Shown here piece after piece: positions 1-8,034 of a stretch of DNA of 64,000 nucleotides. The notes under the pieces are model-generated. The model was given only the letters and a program-made list of their open reading frames with translations, searched no databases and was not told the origin of the DNA. The position numbers and the translations under genes were made by a program. Origin of the DNA: Methylobacterium pseudosasicola (GTDB taxonomy: Bacteria > Pseudomonadota > Alphaproteobacteria > Rhizobiales > Beijerinckiaceae); the NCBI RefSeq assembly GCF_900114535.1, contig NZ_FOTK01000012.1, positions 86,334 to 150,333 of the forward strand, in the 5' to 3' direction. How positions within the stretch are numbered: position 1 is the stretch's first letter; the number at the start of each line of letters is the position of its first letter.

Positions 1-6
1 CCGATC

Positions 7-26
7 GCAGCGTGGGCCCACGCTGC
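7..26. repeat. Perfect 20-nt palindrome
   Basis: The sequence GCAGCGTGGGCCCACGCTGC is perfectly self-complementary, with no loop. It lies at the window edge, so the gene it belongs to is not visible. It may be part of a GC-rich intergenic repeat together with the hairpin that follows it. Confidence 0.5.
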
Positions 27-33
27 GGTGAGC

Positions 34-72
34 GGTCGGCCCGCCCCTCCGCCCCCTCGGGGCGGGCCGACC
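34..72. terminator. GC-rich hairpin, terminator-like
   Basis: A perfect 14-bp stem pairs positions 34-47 with 59-72 around an 11-nt loop. No T-tract follows on either strand, so a classical intrinsic terminator is not proven. It could equally be an intergenic repeat. Confidence 0.4.
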
Positions 73-164
73 GTGATTCATCCCAGGGTCATGTCGTGCC
101 GCAGGCTGAAACTCCCGGCTGTCCCCGCGCGTAAGCGGGACCAGAGCCGAGGAACTCCGCCCGC

Positions 165-386
165 ATGAACGCCTTCATCGCCGTCGTCCTGGTCTGCGCC
201 AACGGTCTCGCCCAGGAGGCCTGCACCGATGCCGAGGCGCTGGAGGTGCGCAAGGTCCGCGTCGCCAACGAGCTCGGCTGCGCCACCGGCTGGCAGGAGA
301 TCATCGCCCGCACCGAGCGGCGCGACGAGATCGGCAAGTCCGCCTACCTCAAGACCGAGTGCCGCCGGGTGAAGGAGCCGCAGTGA
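165..386 (+). CDS. Small exported cysteine-containing protein
   Basis: A 73-residue frame starts with a short hydrophobic segment (residues 3-15) that ends in an ALA/AQE-like cleavage context, which suggests export. Cysteines sit at about residues 11, 20, 39 and 66; the last three would be in the mature protein. No enzymatic motif is visible and I do not recognise the family. It is convergent with the dehydratase gene to its right. Codon use matches the GC-rich neighbourhood, which supports a real gene, but the evidence is only moderate because of its size. Confidence 0.5.
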   Translation: MNAFIAVVLVCANGLAQEACTDAEALEVRKVRVANELGCATGWQEIIARTERRDEIGKSAYLKTECRRVKEPQ

Positions 387-406
387 CGGCGCGGAGCCGG
401 GCGCCG

Positions 407-784
407 CTACTTGTCGTACTTGATGTAAGCGAAGCGCGGATCGGACGGCGTGCCGTCGAGGCCCTGTCCCTCCAATGCCGGCTGCCAGGACACGACCTCC
501 TCGATCTTCTTGGCCAGAGCGAAATCCTTCTCGGTGATGCCCTTGGCCGCATGGTTCATCAGCCGGACCTCCACCCAGGCATAGGAAGCGGTGATGTCGG
601 GGTGGTGCCAGGCCGCCTCGGCGAGGTGGCCCACCGTGTTGATGACCATGAGCGTGCCCTTCCAGCCCGCCGTCTTGTAGGTGCGGCGGATCCAGCCCTC
701 CTCCAGCCGCCATTGCGGCAGCTCGGCCTTCAGCCGGGCCTCCACCGCCGCCTCGTCCAGAACGCCCTCGCGCCGCTCGCTCAT
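407..784 (-). CDS. phhB: 4a-hydroxytetrahydrobiopterin dehydratase (pterin-4a-carbinolamine dehydratase)
   Basis: The enzyme dehydrates 4a-hydroxy-tetrahydropterin and so recycles the pterin cofactor of aromatic amino acid hydroxylases. The 125-residue product has the family signature around residues 56-66 (EAAWHHPDI, containing the paired catalytic histidines), a third histidine near residue 78 (MNHAAKG) and the typical C-terminal LAKKIE helix. The internal ATG at 784 is chosen over a longer frame because MSERREGVLD is a usual start for the family and the upstream extension is basic low-complexity sequence. No phenylalanine hydroxylase gene is nearby, so the substrate pathway in this organism is open. 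Confidence 0.9.
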   Translation of the reverse strand: MSERREGVLDEAAVEARLKAELPQWRLEEGWIRRTYKTAGWKGTLMVINTVGHLAEAAWHHPDITASYAWVEVRLMNHAAKGITEKDFALAKKIEEVVSWQPALEGQGLDGTPSDPRFAYIKYDK

Positions 785-981
785 TCGCCTCGTCCCATTT
801 GTCCCAGTGTCGCGGGGCGAGGGTGCCCGTGTGGCCGGCGGCGCGCAAGCGCGCAGCGGCATCCGGCACGGTGGACGGCGTGTCGCGCGAGCCCTATGAC
901 CTTTTTCCAATGGCGTCAGGACAAGTCCCCGCCCAAGTCTGCGATGTCTGAAGACCGCACAATACGATGGGAGAAGGCGTG

Positions 982-1965
982 ATGCTGTCACGGCGCGCAA
1001 TGCTCGCCGGCGGCCTGCTCGGCGGTCTCGGCCTGCGGGCAGCGCGGGCGGACGTGCCGGTGATCCGCCTCGGAAGCCTGCCTTTCGGGACCTCGACCTG
1101 GGAGGCGGCGGTGATCAAGGCCCGCGGCCTCGATACCGCCAACGGCTTCCAGCTCGACGCGGTCAAGCTCGCCGGCAACGATGCGGCGCGGATCAGCTTC
1201 ATCGGCGGACAGGTCGACACGATCGTCGGCGACCTGCTCTGGGCGGCGCGCCTAGGCAATGACGGCCAGGCGGTGCGCTTCATCCCGTACTCGACCTCGG
1301 AGGGCGCAGTGATGGTGCCGGCCGACAGCCCGATCAAGAGCCTGAAGGATCTCGACGGCAAGCGCTTCGGCGTCGCCGGCGGTCCGCTCGACAAGAACTG
1401 GCTGCTCCTGCGGGCGCAGGCCAAGGACGCCGCCGGGATCGACCTAGAGCATGCCGCCGAGATCGCCTACGGCGCGCCACCCTTGATCACCCTGAAGCTG
1501 GAGCAGGGCGCGCTGGACGCGGCGCTGACCTACTGGACCTATTGCGCACGGCTCGAGGCCAAGGGCTTCCGCCGGCTGGTGGGCGCCGAGGACATCATGC
1601 ACGCGCTGGGCGTGGCCGGTGACGTATCCCTGATCGGCTACCTGTTCCAGGACACCACCGTGAAGGAGAAGCCCGAGGCGGTGGCCGGGTTCGCGCGAGC
1701 GTCCCGCGCCGCCAAGGAGATGCTGGCCGCCGATCCCAGCACCTGGGAGGTCGTGCGCCCGCTGATGGCGGCGGAGAACGACGCGACCTTCGAGGCCCTA
1801 AAGCGCGACTTCCTCTCCGGCATCCCGCGCCGCCCGGTGGCGGCAGAGCGGACCGATGCCGAGAAGCTCTACGCCGTGATGTCGCGCCTCGGCGGCCCCC
1901 GCCTCGTCGGCAAGGGCGCCGGGCTGCCGCCGGACCTCTACTACGACAGCGGCCGCAATGGTTGA
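982..1965 (+). CDS. ABC transporter substrate-binding protein, NitT/TauT type
   Basis: This is the periplasmic receptor of a three-gene importer, with permease and ATPase following. The N-terminus has a twin-arginine-like signal (SRRAMLAGG, then a Gly/Leu-rich core ending ARAD). Fold features are those of NMT1/SsuA-like proteins: VIRLGSLPFG at the start of the mature protein, a middle segment SIKDLDGKRFGV-like at about residues 115-125, and LEQGALDAAL near residue 175. The ATG at 982 is chosen because GAAGG lies 4 nt before it; an in-frame ATG 15 nt upstream has no such site. The ligand cannot be read from sequence; sulfonates, nitrate, pyrimidine precursors and others are all used by this superfamily. 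Confidence 0.8.
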   Translation: MLSRRAMLAGGLLGGLGLRAARADVPVIRLGSLPFGTSTWEAAVIKARGLDTANGFQLDAVKLAGNDAARISFIGGQVDTIVGDLLWAARLGNDGQAVRFIPYSTSEGAVMVPADSPIKSLKDLDGKRFGVAGGPLDKNWLLLRAQAKDAAGIDLEHAAEIAYGAPPLITLKLEQGALDAALTYWTYCARLEAKGFRRLVGAEDIMHALGVAGDVSLIGYLFQDTTVKEKPEAVAGFARASRAAKEMLAADPSTWEVVRPLMAAENDATFEALKRDFLSGIPRRPVAAERTDAEKLYAVMSRLGGPRLVGKGAGLPPDLYYDSGRNG

Positions 1966-2016
1966 GCGGCCGGTCAGGCTGCCGCCAATGTCGAGACTTC
2001 GGATCGCCGGGACCGC

Positions 2017-2754
2017 ATGGGCGCGCTAACCCGCATCGCGTCCCTCGCCGTGCTCGTCGCCGCCTGGCAATTCGCCGCGCTGGAGGCCGGATCGCGCCTG
2101 CTCCCGGCTCCGATGGCGGTTTTGCGCTTCATCATTCAGGAGGCCGAGCGCGGCGACCTGATACACAATGTTGGGATCACGCTGCTGCGGGTGGCGATCT
2201 CCTTCGCGGTGGCGATGGTGCTGGGGATCCTGCTGGGCGTCGCCCTCGGGCGCTCGAAGGCCGCCGACCTGACCCTCGACACACCGCTCCTCGTCCTGCT
2301 CAACACCCCGGCCCTAGTGATCACCGTGCTGGCCTATGTCTGGGTCGGGCTGACCGAGACCGCCGCGATCCTGGCCGTGGTGCTCAACAAGCTGCCGAAC
2401 GTCGCCGTGATCGTGCGCGAGGGCGCACGCAACCTCGATCCCGGCCTCGACGAGATGGCCAGGACCTACCGGTTCGACCGGCGCACCTGGGCTCTGGACG
2501 TGCTGGTGCCGCAGCTCCAGCCCTACGTGGTCACGGCGGCGCGCTCCGGCCTGTCGCTCGCCTGGAAGATCGTGCTGGTGGTCGAGCTGCTCGGACGCCC
2601 CGACGGGGTCGGCTTCGCGATCAACTACTACTTCGTCCAGAGCACCGACGTGGCGGCGATCATCGGCTACAGCCTGGTCTTCATGACCGTGATGATCGGC
2701 ATCGATGTCCTCCTCCTGCAGCGGCTCGAAGCCCATGTCCGCCGCTGGCGCTGA
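2017..2754 (+). CDS. ABC transporter permease, NitT/TauT type
   Basis: A 245-residue membrane protein with about six hydrophobic segments, and the EAA-like loop of binding-protein-dependent permeases at about residues 137-160 (ARNLDPGLDEMA...). It follows the substrate-binding gene after 51 nt and overlaps the ATPase gene by 20 nt, so the three are almost certainly one transcription unit. Family proteins of SsuC/TauC type are about 250-260 residues, so this one is full length. Confidence 0.85.
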   Translation: MGALTRIASLAVLVAAWQFAALEAGSRLLPAPMAVLRFIIQEAERGDLIHNVGITLLRVAISFAVAMVLGILLGVALGRSKAADLTLDTPLLVLLNTPALVITVLAYVWVGLTETAAILAVVLNKLPNVAVIVREGARNLDPGLDEMARTYRFDRRTWALDVLVPQLQPYVVTAARSGLSLAWKIVLVVELLGRPDGVGFAINYYFVQSTDVAAIIGYSLVFMTVMIGIDVLLLQRLEAHVRRWR

Positions 2755-3469
2755 ACCCGTCCTCCAGGTCGCGATCGACGCGAAGGTCTATCGGTCCAAG
2801 GGCGCCGAGCCGGTGGAGGCGGTGCGCAACCTCGCCTTCGGCGTCGAGGCGGGCGAGATCGTCTGCCTGATCGGCCCGTCGGGCGCCGGAAAAACCACGA
2901 CCCTACGCATCCTGCTCGGCCTCGATCCCGATTTCGAGGGCCGCGTCTCCGGAGCCGATCAGGCCGGCATGGTGTTCCAGGAGCCGCGGCTGCTGCCCTG
3001 GCGCAGCGTCGAGCACAATGTCCGGCTGGGGCTGCCCCGGGCCCGGCGCGGACGCGACCTCGACACCCTGTTCACGCGGCTCGGCCTCACGCCCTGGCGC
3101 AGCAGCTACCCGAAGGCGCTCTCTCTCGGCATGCAGCGCCGGGTGGCGCTCGCCCGCGCGCTGGCCGACGACCCGCGCGTGCTGGTGCTCGACGAGCCGT
3201 TCGTCTCCCTGGACGATGCCGCCGCCGCCGAGCTCCGCGGGCTGGTGGTCGACACGGTCGACTCCGCCGGCATGAGCGTCCTGATGGTGACCCACAACGT
3301 CGCCGAGGCGATCGGAATCGCCGACCGGCTGCTGTTGGTCTCGAAGCGCCCCGCCACCCTCATGGCGGACGTGCCCCTCGACCGCCCGCGCGGACAGCGC
3401 GACCGCGCCTGGGCGGAAGCGACCCGGGCCGCGTTGGCCGCGCAACATCCGGGAATCATTGCGGAATAG
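2735..3469 (+). CDS. ABC transporter ATP-binding protein, NitT/TauT type
   Basis: This is the nucleotide-binding subunit of the preceding importer. Walker A is GPSGAGKTT (residues 47-55), the Q-loop is FQEPRLL (81-87), Walker B is VLVLDEPF (about 149-156), and the H-loop histidine lies in MVTHN (about 184-188). The signature motif reads LSLGMQ instead of the common LSGGQ, an allowed but divergent form in this subfamily. The ATG at 2735 gives a normal N-terminus and a 20-nt overlap with the permease; a start 30 nt further upstream is possible but adds an unlikely Ser-rich extension. Confidence 0.88.
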   Translation: MSAAGAEPVLQVAIDAKVYRSKGAEPVEAVRNLAFGVEAGEIVCLIGPSGAGKTTTLRILLGLDPDFEGRVSGADQAGMVFQEPRLLPWRSVEHNVRLGLPRARRGRDLDTLFTRLGLTPWRSSYPKALSLGMQRRVALARALADDPRVLVLDEPFVSLDDAAAAELRGLVVDTVDSAGMSVLMVTHNVAEAIGIADRLLLVSKRPATLMADVPLDRPRGQRDRAWAEATRAALAAQHPGIIAE

Positions 3470-3509
3470 CCGGCCGATCCTGACGGGCGGCAGGCGGCTC
3501 TTCTAGGCC

Positions 3510-5429
3510 TCAATTCGCCTTGGCGTCCACGTCGATCCGCTCGAGCAGGGCGGCCGGGGAGCGCGCTGCGCCGATATCGATGAAGCCGATGCCGGCGGGC
3601 TCCTTGGACTTGGCGTGCAGCACGAGCTTGCCGGGCTTCATCACGAACTGGCCCATCGCGGCGCCAATACCCTTGGCCGCCGCGGTGTTGCCGAGGATCA
3701 CGGGGACGCCGAGCAGGCTGGCGGTGACGTATTCCTTGCGCAACTCTTCGGGTTTGAGGCTCAGATCCTTCGACTGGGCTGCGAGGAAGCGTTCGAATAG
3801 GCCGGCATTTTCGATCGTGAGATCGAGACTCTTCGCACTACCGGTGAACATCACCATGGTGGTCGCCGGCAGGGTCCCGCTGAACAGTTCCGGTCCGAAG
3901 CCGCCCAGCGTGCCGGCGAGCCGGATCGTGCCGATGTCGCGGCCCGAGACCGTGACATCGCGCAGGGACAGGTCGCGCGCCTTCCCGTCCAAAGCCGCAT
4001 CGGCCACGAGGTCGAGATCGAGGTCGCGGTAGCCGTAGGCCGGCAGCGCGCCGACGATCGGGGCGCCGGCCACGAGATCCGCCGGCAGACTCAGGCCCGA
4101 GAGGGTGAGGCGGCTGGCGCTCGGCACGCCGTCCTGCGGCGGCCCGAACGACAGGGCGGCCTCGCGCAGGGCGACCCGGCGCGTGGGGGCTGGCGTGATC
4201 GTGACCGCCAGCGGGTCGCCGGGCTTCGGATCCGCAGCCTTGGCATCTATGGGCTTGGCCGGGACCGCTTTGCTCGGCGCAGCCGCGCGGGGCGCGGGGC
4301 GCGGATCCTGCGGCGGCTTCGGAAGCTCGGCGTCGGGCGGCAGGTCGATGCTCAGGTCGGCCAGGGTCAGGCCGCCCAGGGCCGGCGTCAGGCGGCGCAT
4401 CTCGGCATCGCTGAACCCGGGACGGGTGTCGGGTTCGGCGGCGAAACTGCGCAGGGCCGCGATCGTCGGCGCCAGGGATACGTTGGTGAGCGCGAGGCGC
4501 CCGAGATGCGCGCGCAGGCTGCCGCGCGCGACGGTCAGGTTCTCCAGGACGGTGCTGGAATCCGGGCCGGTGGCGTAGGTCGCCCGTCCGATCTCGAACA
4601 GGATCGGCCCCTGCGGATCGGCGTTGCTGACGCTCAGACCCTGCATGTCGAGGCTGCCGAGGGCGGTCGCCTCGATCAGGTCGGCGGCCGCCGCCGCGAA
4701 GGTCCGCCGATCGTTGGGCGGCTGGAAGCCCGCGGCCACGATCTCGAAGGCGCCGTTCCAGCTGTCCGGCACCTGCCGGCCGCCGAGATCGCGGCCGTCC
4801 AGCCGCGCGATCTTCACGGTGGTGCCGCGGGCGTCCGAATAGGTCACGTCCGCGACCTGGATCGTGCCGTAGACTTTTTGCACCGGTCCCTTGCCGTCGC
4901 CCGGGACCGTGTAGAGCCGGTTCAGCGCCGCGAGGTCGAGATCGGTCGCCCGGACCTGGCCATAGGTGCCGTTGCCGCGGTTCGGGCCGGCCGCGGCGCT
5001 CACCGTCGCGCCCGCGGCGGTGAGCTCCCGGACGCGGCCGGATTTCACGTCCCGGGCGACCACGTCGCGATAGGTCACGGTCTGGCGGTCGTCGCCGGGG
5101 CCGGCATGTTCGGAAGTCAGGACCGGAATGGTCAGGCTGCCGGCGTCGAGGCGCGCCAGCCGGGCCTCCCAGGGCTCAGAAGAATCCGACTTCAGGATCG
5201 CCGCGAGTTCGTCCTTGGAGAGGCGCGTGCCGCTCGCCGTCAGCTTCGGCGCCCGGAGCAGGGTGCCGCCCAGCGGCAGCATGACGTCCGTGACCGTGAC
5301 GTCCTGGACCGCAGCGGCGCCTTCCTGGGCCGCCAGCGGGGCGGGCAGCCCCATCCCGGCGAGGCAGGCGAGGGCGCAGGTCGCGGCCAAAGCCGACCGG
5401 AGGCGGGATCGGGCCTTCGGATGGATCAT
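3510..5429 (-). CDS. Large exported protein of unknown function
   Basis: The product has about 639 residues. From the ATG at 5429 it has a clear signal peptide: basic n-region, an Ala/Cys/Leu-rich core and an APLAAQE cleavage region. The mature part is mostly alternating short beta-like stretches with repeated DVTVSG / LTLADLSIDL patterns, and a Pro/Ala/Lys-rich linker near residues 370-410. No catalytic motif or transmembrane barrel signature is visible. A longer start at 5468 is possible, but the signal peptide favours 5429. It is convergent with the ABC importer and transcribed away from erpA. I do not recognise a named family. Confidence 0.65.
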   Translation of the reverse strand: MIHPKARSRLRSALAATCALACLAGMGLPAPLAAQEGAAAVQDVTVTDVMLPLGGTLLRAPKLTASGTRLSKDELAAILKSDSSEPWEARLARLDAGSLTIPVLTSEHAGPGDDRQTVTYRDVVARDVKSGRVRELTAAGATVSAAAGPNRGNGTYGQVRATDLDLAALNRLYTVPGDGKGPVQKVYGTIQVADVTYSDARGTTVKIARLDGRDLGGRQVPDSWNGAFEIVAAGFQPPNDRRTFAAAAADLIEATALGSLDMQGLSVSNADPQGPILFEIGRATYATGPDSSTVLENLTVARGSLRAHLGRLALTNVSLAPTIAALRSFAAEPDTRPGFSDAEMRRLTPALGGLTLADLSIDLPPDAELPKPPQDPRPAPRAAAPSKAVPAKPIDAKAADPKPGDPLAVTITPAPTRRVALREAALSFGPPQDGVPSASRLTLSGLSLPADLVAGAPIVGALPAYGYRDLDLDLVADAALDGKARDLSLRDVTVSGRDIGTIRLAGTLGGFGPELFSGTLPATTMVMFTGSAKSLDLTIENAGLFERFLAAQSKDLSLKPEELRKEYVTASLLGVPVILGNTAAAKGIGAAMGQFVMKPGKLVLHAKSKEPAGIGFIDIGAARSPAALLERIDVDAKAN

Positions 5430-5550
5430 GGGAGGGTCCGGATCACGGCTCAGGCGGGATAGCCGCATGGGTGCCGCGTTTTACCCGTCGAGGCAATTGC
5501 GCATGCTGCGCATTGGCCCTGAGCCGGCTCCAGTGTCGTAGACGGGCAAC

Positions 5551-5569
5551 GGCTCCGTGAAGCGGAGCC
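5551..5569 (-). terminator. Hairpin downstream of erpA
   Basis: GGCTCCG and CGGAGCC form a perfect 7-bp stem with a 5-nt loop, 12 nt beyond the erpA stop codon. There is no run of T, so termination strength is uncertain. Confidence 0.4.
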
Positions 5570-5580
5570 GCCTTGGTCGA

Positions 5581-5907
5581 TCAGAGCGAGAACGAAGTGC
5601 CGCAGCCGCAGGAGGCGGTCGCCAGCGGGTTCTCGATCTTGAAGGACTGTCCGATCAGGTCGTTGACGAAGTCGATGGTCGAGCCGGACATGTATTCCAG
5701 CGAGACCGGGTCGACGATCACGGTGGCGCCGTCGCGCTCGATCGCCACGTCCTGGGCTTCCCGGGACCGAGCGATGTCGAACGCGTAGGAGAATCCAGAG
5801 CAGCCGCCGCCGTTGACGCTGATGCGCAGCGACGAGCCCGGGGGCTCCGCGCCCATGATCTCGTTGATGCGCTTGGCGGCGCGGGGGGTCAGGGTGATCT
5901 CAGACAT
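5581..5907 (-). CDS. erpA: Iron-sulfur cluster insertion protein, A-type carrier (ErpA/IscA)
   Basis: A-type carriers receive Fe-S clusters from a scaffold and pass them to apo-proteins in the cytoplasm. The 108-residue product carries the three conserved cysteines in their family setting: Cys36 in NGGGCSGF and Cys100/Cys102 in ASCGCGTSF at the C-terminus. The length is standard. The start MSEITLTPRAAKRI is the usual one for alphaproteobacterial ErpA. It is divergent from dgt, a common arrangement in Rhizobiales, with about 155 bp for promoters between them. IscA or SufA are alternative names; without the SUF operon nearby ErpA fits best. Confidence 0.88.
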   Translation of the reverse strand: MSEITLTPRAAKRINEIMGAEPPGSSLRISVNGGGCSGFSYAFDIARSREAQDVAIERDGATVIVDPVSLEYMSGSTIDFVNDLIGQSFKIENPLATASCGCGTSFSL

Positions 5908-6062
5908 CTTAAGCTCTGGCCACGCAAGTGTCCGGTGGATGGCGCCGCCCGGCCGTTGCCGAGCCCGCCTCGGCCCACAAGATATGGGTTCGAGGCCCGC
6001 GCCGCAACGCGCCGGGCGGGGAGGGGTCATGATCAGGCTGCGCGAGATCGAGAGCGGACGCC

Positions 6063-7310
6063 GTGCGTCCCAACGGTGAGCGCTGGCGGGCGGCCTACGC
6101 CACCGATCCAGCCCGGACGCGGGGACGGCTGATTGCCGAGGCATCGTCGCCGACCCGCAGCGATTTCCAGCGGGACCGGGACCGGATCATCCATTCGACG
6201 GCGTTCCGCCGCCTGAAGCATAAGACGCAGGTCTTCGTGCATCACGAGGGCGACCATTACCGCACGCGCCTGACCCACACCCTGGAGGTCAGCCAGATCG
6301 CCCGGGCGCTCGCCCGCGCGCTGGGGCTCGACGAGGATCTGGCCGAGGCCCTGGCACTGAGCCACGACCTCGGCCACACCTGCTTCGGGCATACCGGTGA
6401 GGACGCTCTCGACGCCTGCATGGCGGCCCATGGCGGGTTCGACCACAACGCTCAGGCCCTGCGGATCGTCACCCGGCTGGAGCGGCGCTACGCCGGCTTC
6501 GACGGCCTCAACCTCGCCTGGGAGACCCTGGAGGGGCTGGTCAAGCATAATGGCCCGCTGCTCGACCGGGACGGGCAGCCGACCAGACGCTACGTCGAGC
6601 GCGGCATCCCGGCCGCAATCCTCGAATACGATGCCCTGAACCCGCTCGACCTGTGGAGCCAGGCCGGTCCGGAGGCGCAGGCCGCCTCTCTCGCCGACGA
6701 CATCGCCTACGCGGCCCACGATCTCGACGACGGCCTGCGGGCTGGCCTGTTCGATATCCCTGAGTTGCGTGCGGTCCCGTTCCTGGCCGACCTGCTCGAC
6801 GAGATCGACCGTCTCCATCCGGGCCTCGAACCGTCCCGGGTGATCCACGAACTCGCCCGGCGGGTGATCACCCGCTTCGTGGAGGACGTGATCCGCGAGG
6901 GCGGCCGCCGCATCGCCGCGCTCGATCCGAAGAATGTCGAGGCTATCCGCGACGCGGCCGAGCCGGTGATCGTCTTCTCGCAAGCGATCGCGGAGGCCGA
7001 TGCCGAGATCATGCGCTTCCTCTGGGCGCGGATGTACCGGCACCCGGGGGTGGTGGCCGTGCGCAAGAAGGCCGACGCCATCGTCAACGACCTGTTCTCG
7101 GCCTTCACGGCCGCGCCGTCGCGGATGCCGGAGGAATGGAGCGCCGGGCTGACAGACGCCTCGGAGGGCCGTGTCGCCCGGCGGGTCGCCGACTACATTG
7201 CCGGCATGACCGACACCTACGCGGTGCTGGCTCATCGCAAGCTCTACCCTACCACGCCCGATCTCTACTGGGAGCTGCCGAGCCGCGGCCTGCCCCTGAC
7301 CGAACCTTGA
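6063..7310 (+). CDS. dgt: Deoxyguanosinetriphosphate triphosphohydrolase-like protein (HD domain)
   Basis: dNTPases of this family split dNTPs into deoxynucleoside and triphosphate and help control dNTP pools. The metal site is seen as H72 in RTRLTHTLEV, and H101-D102 in ALSHDLGHTCFGH. The N-terminal R..RDRDRI.HS.AFRRL block is typical. The 415-residue length matches the short, non-Enterobacterial Dgt type, which often lacks strict dGTP preference. The start is a GTG at 6063. It heads the conserved order dgt-argS-SPOR-nagZ. Confidence 0.9.
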   Translation: MRPNGERWRAAYATDPARTRGRLIAEASSPTRSDFQRDRDRIIHSTAFRRLKHKTQVFVHHEGDHYRTRLTHTLEVSQIARALARALGLDEDLAEALALSHDLGHTCFGHTGEDALDACMAAHGGFDHNAQALRIVTRLERRYAGFDGLNLAWETLEGLVKHNGPLLDRDGQPTRRYVERGIPAAILEYDALNPLDLWSQAGPEAQAASLADDIAYAAHDLDDGLRAGLFDIPELRAVPFLADLLDEIDRLHPGLEPSRVIHELARRVITRFVEDVIREGGRRIAALDPKNVEAIRDAAEPVIVFSQAIAEADAEIMRFLWARMYRHPGVVAVRKKADAIVNDLFSAFTAAPSRMPEEWSAGLTDASEGRVARRVADYIAGMTDTYAVLAHRKLYPTTPDLYWELPSRGLPLTEP

Positions 7311-7334
7311 GGTCCGGCCAGGGATTTTTCGCGA

Positions 7335-7745
7335 TCAGCAACCGCATCCGCAGGTGAAGCTGCCGTAGCAGCCCGAGCCGTAACCGCCGTATCCACCGCC
7401 ATAGGCGGCTGGGTAGGCGTAATCGTAGCCGCCATAGGCGGCGGGGTAGCCATACCCATAACCGCCGCCGTAGCCGCCGTAGAGGCTGCCGGCCGCGAGG
7501 CCGAGGCCCAGTCCGATGCCGGCGCCAGCCAGCCCGTAACCGAGGCCGCGGCCGTAGCCGCCGCGGTATCCGTAGCCACGACCGTATCCGTAGCCGCGGC
7601 CGTACACGCCACGCCCGGCAAAGCCGCCGTGATAGCCGCCGTAACCGCCATGGAAGCCGCCGCCCCGGAAGCCGCGCGCCTCGGCATTCGGCGCCGCCAG
7701 GACCACCGCGCAGAACGCGGCGCCCGCCATCATCAAGGTCTTCAT
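7335..7745 (-). CDS. Gly/Tyr-rich secreted protein
   Basis: The 136-residue product has a signal peptide (MKTLMMAG..., cleavage after NAEA). The mature chain is almost wholly Gly, Tyr, Arg and Ala: GGYGGYHGG-type repeats, then GYGYGY and two near-identical AAYGG(Y/G) blocks, interrupted by one Gly/Leu/Ala hydrophobic stretch that could be a membrane segment. It ends with a cysteine cluster (GCYGSFTCGCGC). The ATG at 7745 is fixed by a GGGGAG site 6 nt upstream. Such proteins are often surface or desiccation-related, but no function can be assigned. It interrupts, on the opposite strand, the conserved dgt-argS order. Confidence 0.7.
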   Translation of the reverse strand: MKTLMMAGAAFCAVVLAAPNAEARGFRGGGFHGGYGGYHGGFAGRGVYGRGYGYGRGYGYRGGYGRGLGYGLAGAGIGLGLGLAAGSLYGGYGGGYGYGYPAAYGGYDYAYPAAYGGGYGGYGSGCYGSFTCGCGC

Positions 7746-7753
7746 GAAGATCT

Positions 7754-7780
7754 CCCCGATCGAGAATTTTGCGATCGGGG
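7754..7780 (-). promoter_or_regulatory. 5'-UTR hairpin that covers the ribosome binding site
   Basis: Read on the minus strand, CCCCGATCG pairs perfectly with CGATCGGGG over 9 bp around an A/T-rich 9-nt loop. The last four G of the stem are the first part of the GGGGAG ribosome binding site of the Gly/Tyr-rich gene. Folding would therefore hide the site, giving a simple way to control translation. Confidence 0.5.
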
Positions 7781-8034
7781 CGATCACATAGACTCTCGCC
7801 GGCCAAGACAAGATGCTCTGCCGGGCGTCGGTAGTCATCGCGTGGGGATAAACTGCCGTCATCGAACTGAATGTGGATTCGATTTTCGGCGCGGTTAATG
7901 CCGGCTTGCGGCGCTCGGCGCCCCGCCATCACCGCCGCGCCGTGACACCCTCCCGCCCCCTTGCTAGACGGCTCCGAGCAGGCAGGCCGAGACGGCCGGG
8001 CGGCAGTACACCCGCGCGAGCGAGACCGAGACCG

